A stretch of 7,236 nt of DNA from Actinomycetota bacterium (GTDB lineage Bacteria; Actinomycetota; Acidimicrobiia; Acidimicrobiales; JACDEA01). The translations under genes and the position numbers were made by a program. The stretch lies in assembly GCA_013816725.1 (NCBI GenBank), contig JACDEA010000109.1:1-7236 (forward strand). The letters are read 5' to 3'. Under the pieces are notes generated by a model, which was not told where the DNA came from, did no database searches, and saw only the letters and a program-made list of their open reading frames with translations. This document shows positions 5,819-7,236 of the stretch, in pieces; within the stretch, counting starts at the first letter, position 1, and each line of letters opens with the position of its first letter.

Positions 5819-7236
5819 ACCGCAGGCTACGTCTGGTACTCGCCGCCGTTCTCGTTGCACTGGCCGGGAGTTCCGGGGCCAGGGCGGCCGACGCGCCCGT
5901 CGATCCCGGCCCCACGCCGCGCGCGCAGTGTGGGAAGGGGTCCAAGCCCGAGACCGGCATGCAGGGGCGGGTCAGCGGGCCCGACATCACAGGCGGGCGC
6001 GCTGCGCAGGGATTCAGCTGCAACCTCGCTCAACTGGGCCACCAGGGAGCGACGGGCGGGTTCCGCGTCCACCGCTACGTCGACGGCGCCGGCCACGAGT
6101 GCGCCTACTACGACGGCACCCGCCTGTTCCCCACGCAGTACCTTCAGGGGGGCACGTCCGGGGTCGTCGTCCTCGACATGGCCGACCGGGCCAATCCCGT
6201 GCAGACCGCATTGCTGCTCACGCCGGCCATGCTCACGCCGCACGAATCGCTCAACATCAACGTCGAGCGCGGGCTCCTCGTCGCCGACATGGGCAACCCG
6301 TTCACTTATCCCGGGTTTGTCGACGTCTACGACCTCACCGTCGACTGCCGCCATCCCGTGCTCAGGTCGAGTCTCCCGGTCGGCTTCCTCGGCCACGAGG
6401 GCGCGTTCGCGACCGACGGCAAGACGTTCTACGTGACGTCGCCCGCCGGCGTGCTCAGCGCCGTCGACCTTTCCAACCCGTCGTTGCCGGTGCCGTTTTT
6501 CACCTCCTTCCGTTACCGGCCTCACGGCGTCAACATCAGTGCCGACGGCAACCGGCTCTACATGGCCGACATCGCCAACGCCGACGCGTCGGCCGGCCTC
6601 ACCATTCTCGACGTCAGCGAGATCCAACGGCGAGCGCCCAACCCGCAGGTCCGCACGGTCAGCCACGTCTCGTGGAGCAACGTCAGCATTCCCCAGACCG
6701 CGATCCCGGTGACGATCGCCGGTCGTCGCTACGTCGTGGAGATCGACGAGTTCGAGCGCAACGCGTACAACGGCTACGACGCCGGTCACGAGGTGGGCGC
6801 CGCCCGCATTGTCGACATCGCCGACGACACCAGACCGCGCGTCGTGTCGAACATCCGCCTCGAAGTCAACATGGCGGCCAACCGCGCCGCACTGGCCGCC
6901 GACCCCAACGCCACCAACGCGTTGGGCGGCTACACAGGCCACTACTGCGCGGTGCCCCAGCGGATCGAACCCGGCATCGTCGCCTGCACATTCAACAATT
7001 CCGGACTGCGCGTCTTCGACATTCGCGATCCTCGCCAGCCGAAGGAGCTCGCCTACTTCAACCCGCCGATCGTCGGCACCGGGTACACCGAAACGGCGTG
7101 GGCCTTGTCAGCGCCCGCCTTCGTGCCGGAGCGATCCGAGATCTGGTACGTCGACGGCAACCACGGGTTCTTCGCCCTGAAGTTCACCAACGGCGTATGG
7201 CCGTTCCCAGCGACGGCGGCGTCGGCGGCGCCAACC
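5815..7236 (+). CDS. Secreted LVIVD-repeat-like seven-bladed beta-propeller protein, C-terminus cut by right edge
   Basis: The frame from ATG at 5815 stays open for 474 codons to the window edge. Residues 1-24 are a Sec signal peptide (MDRRLRLVLAAVLVALAGSS, then cleavage at ARA|A), so the protein is exported. Seven related strands mark propeller blades: GVVVLD (116-121), FVDVYD (168-173), VLSAVD (213-218), LTILDV (262-267), ARIVDI (330-335), LRVFDI (398-403) and FFALKF (452-457). Several are followed by xxDPxxP-like turns (DMADRANPV, DLSNPSLPV, DIRDPRQPK), as in LVIVD repeats. Histidines recur at blade openings (H143, H194, H237, H284, H325, H376). Cysteines at 39, 69, 96, 178, 378 and 391 could form disulfides outside the cell. 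After the seventh blade the chain becomes Ala/Pro-rich (PFPATAASAAPT), which may be a linker to a C-terminal anchor beyond the window. Function is unknown; binding or an extracellular enzymatic role are both possible. Confidence 0.82.
   Translation, partial: MDRRLRLVLAAVLVALAGSSGARAADAPVDPGPTPRAQCGKGSKPETGMQGRVSGPDITGGRAAQGFSCNLAQLGHQGATGGFRVHRYVDGAGHECAYYDGTRLFPTQYLQGGTSGVVVLDMADRANPVQTALLLTPAMLTPHESLNINVERGLLVADMGNPFTYPGFVDVYDLTVDCRHPVLRSSLPVGFLGHEGAFATDGKTFYVTSPAGVLSAVDLSNPSLPVPFFTSFRYRPHGVNISADGNRLYMADIANADASAGLTILDVSEIQRRAPNPQVRTVSHVSWSNVSIPQTAIPVTIAGRRYVVEIDEFERNAYNGYDAGHEVGAARIVDIADDTRPRVVSNIRLEVNMAANRAALAADPNATNALGGYTGHYCAVPQRIEPGIVACTFNNSGLRVFDIRDPRQPKELAYFNPPIVGTGYTETAWALSAPAFVPERSEIWYVDGNHGFFALKFTNGVWPFPATAASAAPT
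5824..5829 (-). promoter_or_regulatory. Putative -10 element for leaderless PNPOx-family/CoA ligase transcript
   Basis: On the minus strand TAGCCT (fits TANNNT) lies 7 bases before the ATG at 5816. That spacing would place transcription initiation at the start codon itself, giving a leaderless mRNA. I see no TTGACA-like -35 at 16-18 bases upstream, so support is weak. The element would sit inside codons 4-5 of the propeller gene. Confidence 0.22.

Noticed and set aside
5817..6023. N-terminal extension of the PNPOx-family frame upstream of 5816
   Set aside because: The added residues are antisense to the propeller signal peptide region and do not look like any PNPOx N-terminus; the family-like YHAGARAMQDRFD begins just after 5816.
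5827..6942. A 371-codon minus-strand frame opposite the propeller gene
   Set aside because: Val/Asp/Gly/His-rich translation typical of an antisense shadow; the plus strand here encodes a signal peptide and seven regular blades.

Overview
The window is a gene-dense stretch of high-GC bacterial chromosome with strong G/C third-position bias. The gene set suggests an actinobacterium, possibly an uncultured Acidimicrobiia-like lineage. It includes an actinobacterial-type ATP-dependent DNA ligase LigB, a soluble class I-type cytochrome P450, a PNPOx-family flavin/F420-type protein, a BaiB-like CoA ligase and a secreted LVIVD-type beta-propeller. The phylum is fairly safe; the class is inference from family resemblance.

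Layout, left to right. (1) 1-320, minus: the N-terminus of a secreted coiled-coil protein, probably a cell-wall hydrolase, cut by the left edge. (2) 321-436: the only real intergenic gap, lying between divergent genes, with a candidate promoter for the minus-strand gene. (3) Plus-strand cluster: LigB-type DNA ligase (437-1924), cytochrome P450 (1927-3078) and a compact type I pantothenate-kinase-like P-loop kinase (3071-3778). (4) Convergent minus-strand pair: PNPOx-family protein (5816-5232), then a BaiB-like acyl-CoA ligase (5232-3775), joined by a TGATG stop/start overlap. (5) 5815-7236, plus: a secreted seven-bladed LVIVD-like propeller cut by the right edge. Both edge genes are open to the window boundary and lack one terminus.

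The P450, the acyl-CoA ligase and the PNPOx protein are the kind of enzymes used to oxidise and CoA-activate a lipid, steroid-like or xenobiotic acid, and the CoaA-like kinase would supply CoA. The two halves are convergent rather than one operon, so a shared pathway is inference. From 437 to the right edge there are at most 2 non-coding bases: neighbouring genes touch or overlap at all five junctions, including overlapping divergent start codons in CCATGG and overlapping convergent stop codons in TTAG. None of the seven starts has a recognisable Shine-Dalgarno sequence.

I see no CRISPR array, tRNA or rRNA gene, insertion sequence, phage gene, defence island or riboswitch. I found no clearly new biological system. 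The most unusual items are the compact kinase with changed regulatory and pantothenate-pocket positions, the zero-spacing architecture, and the regularly placed histidines of the propeller.
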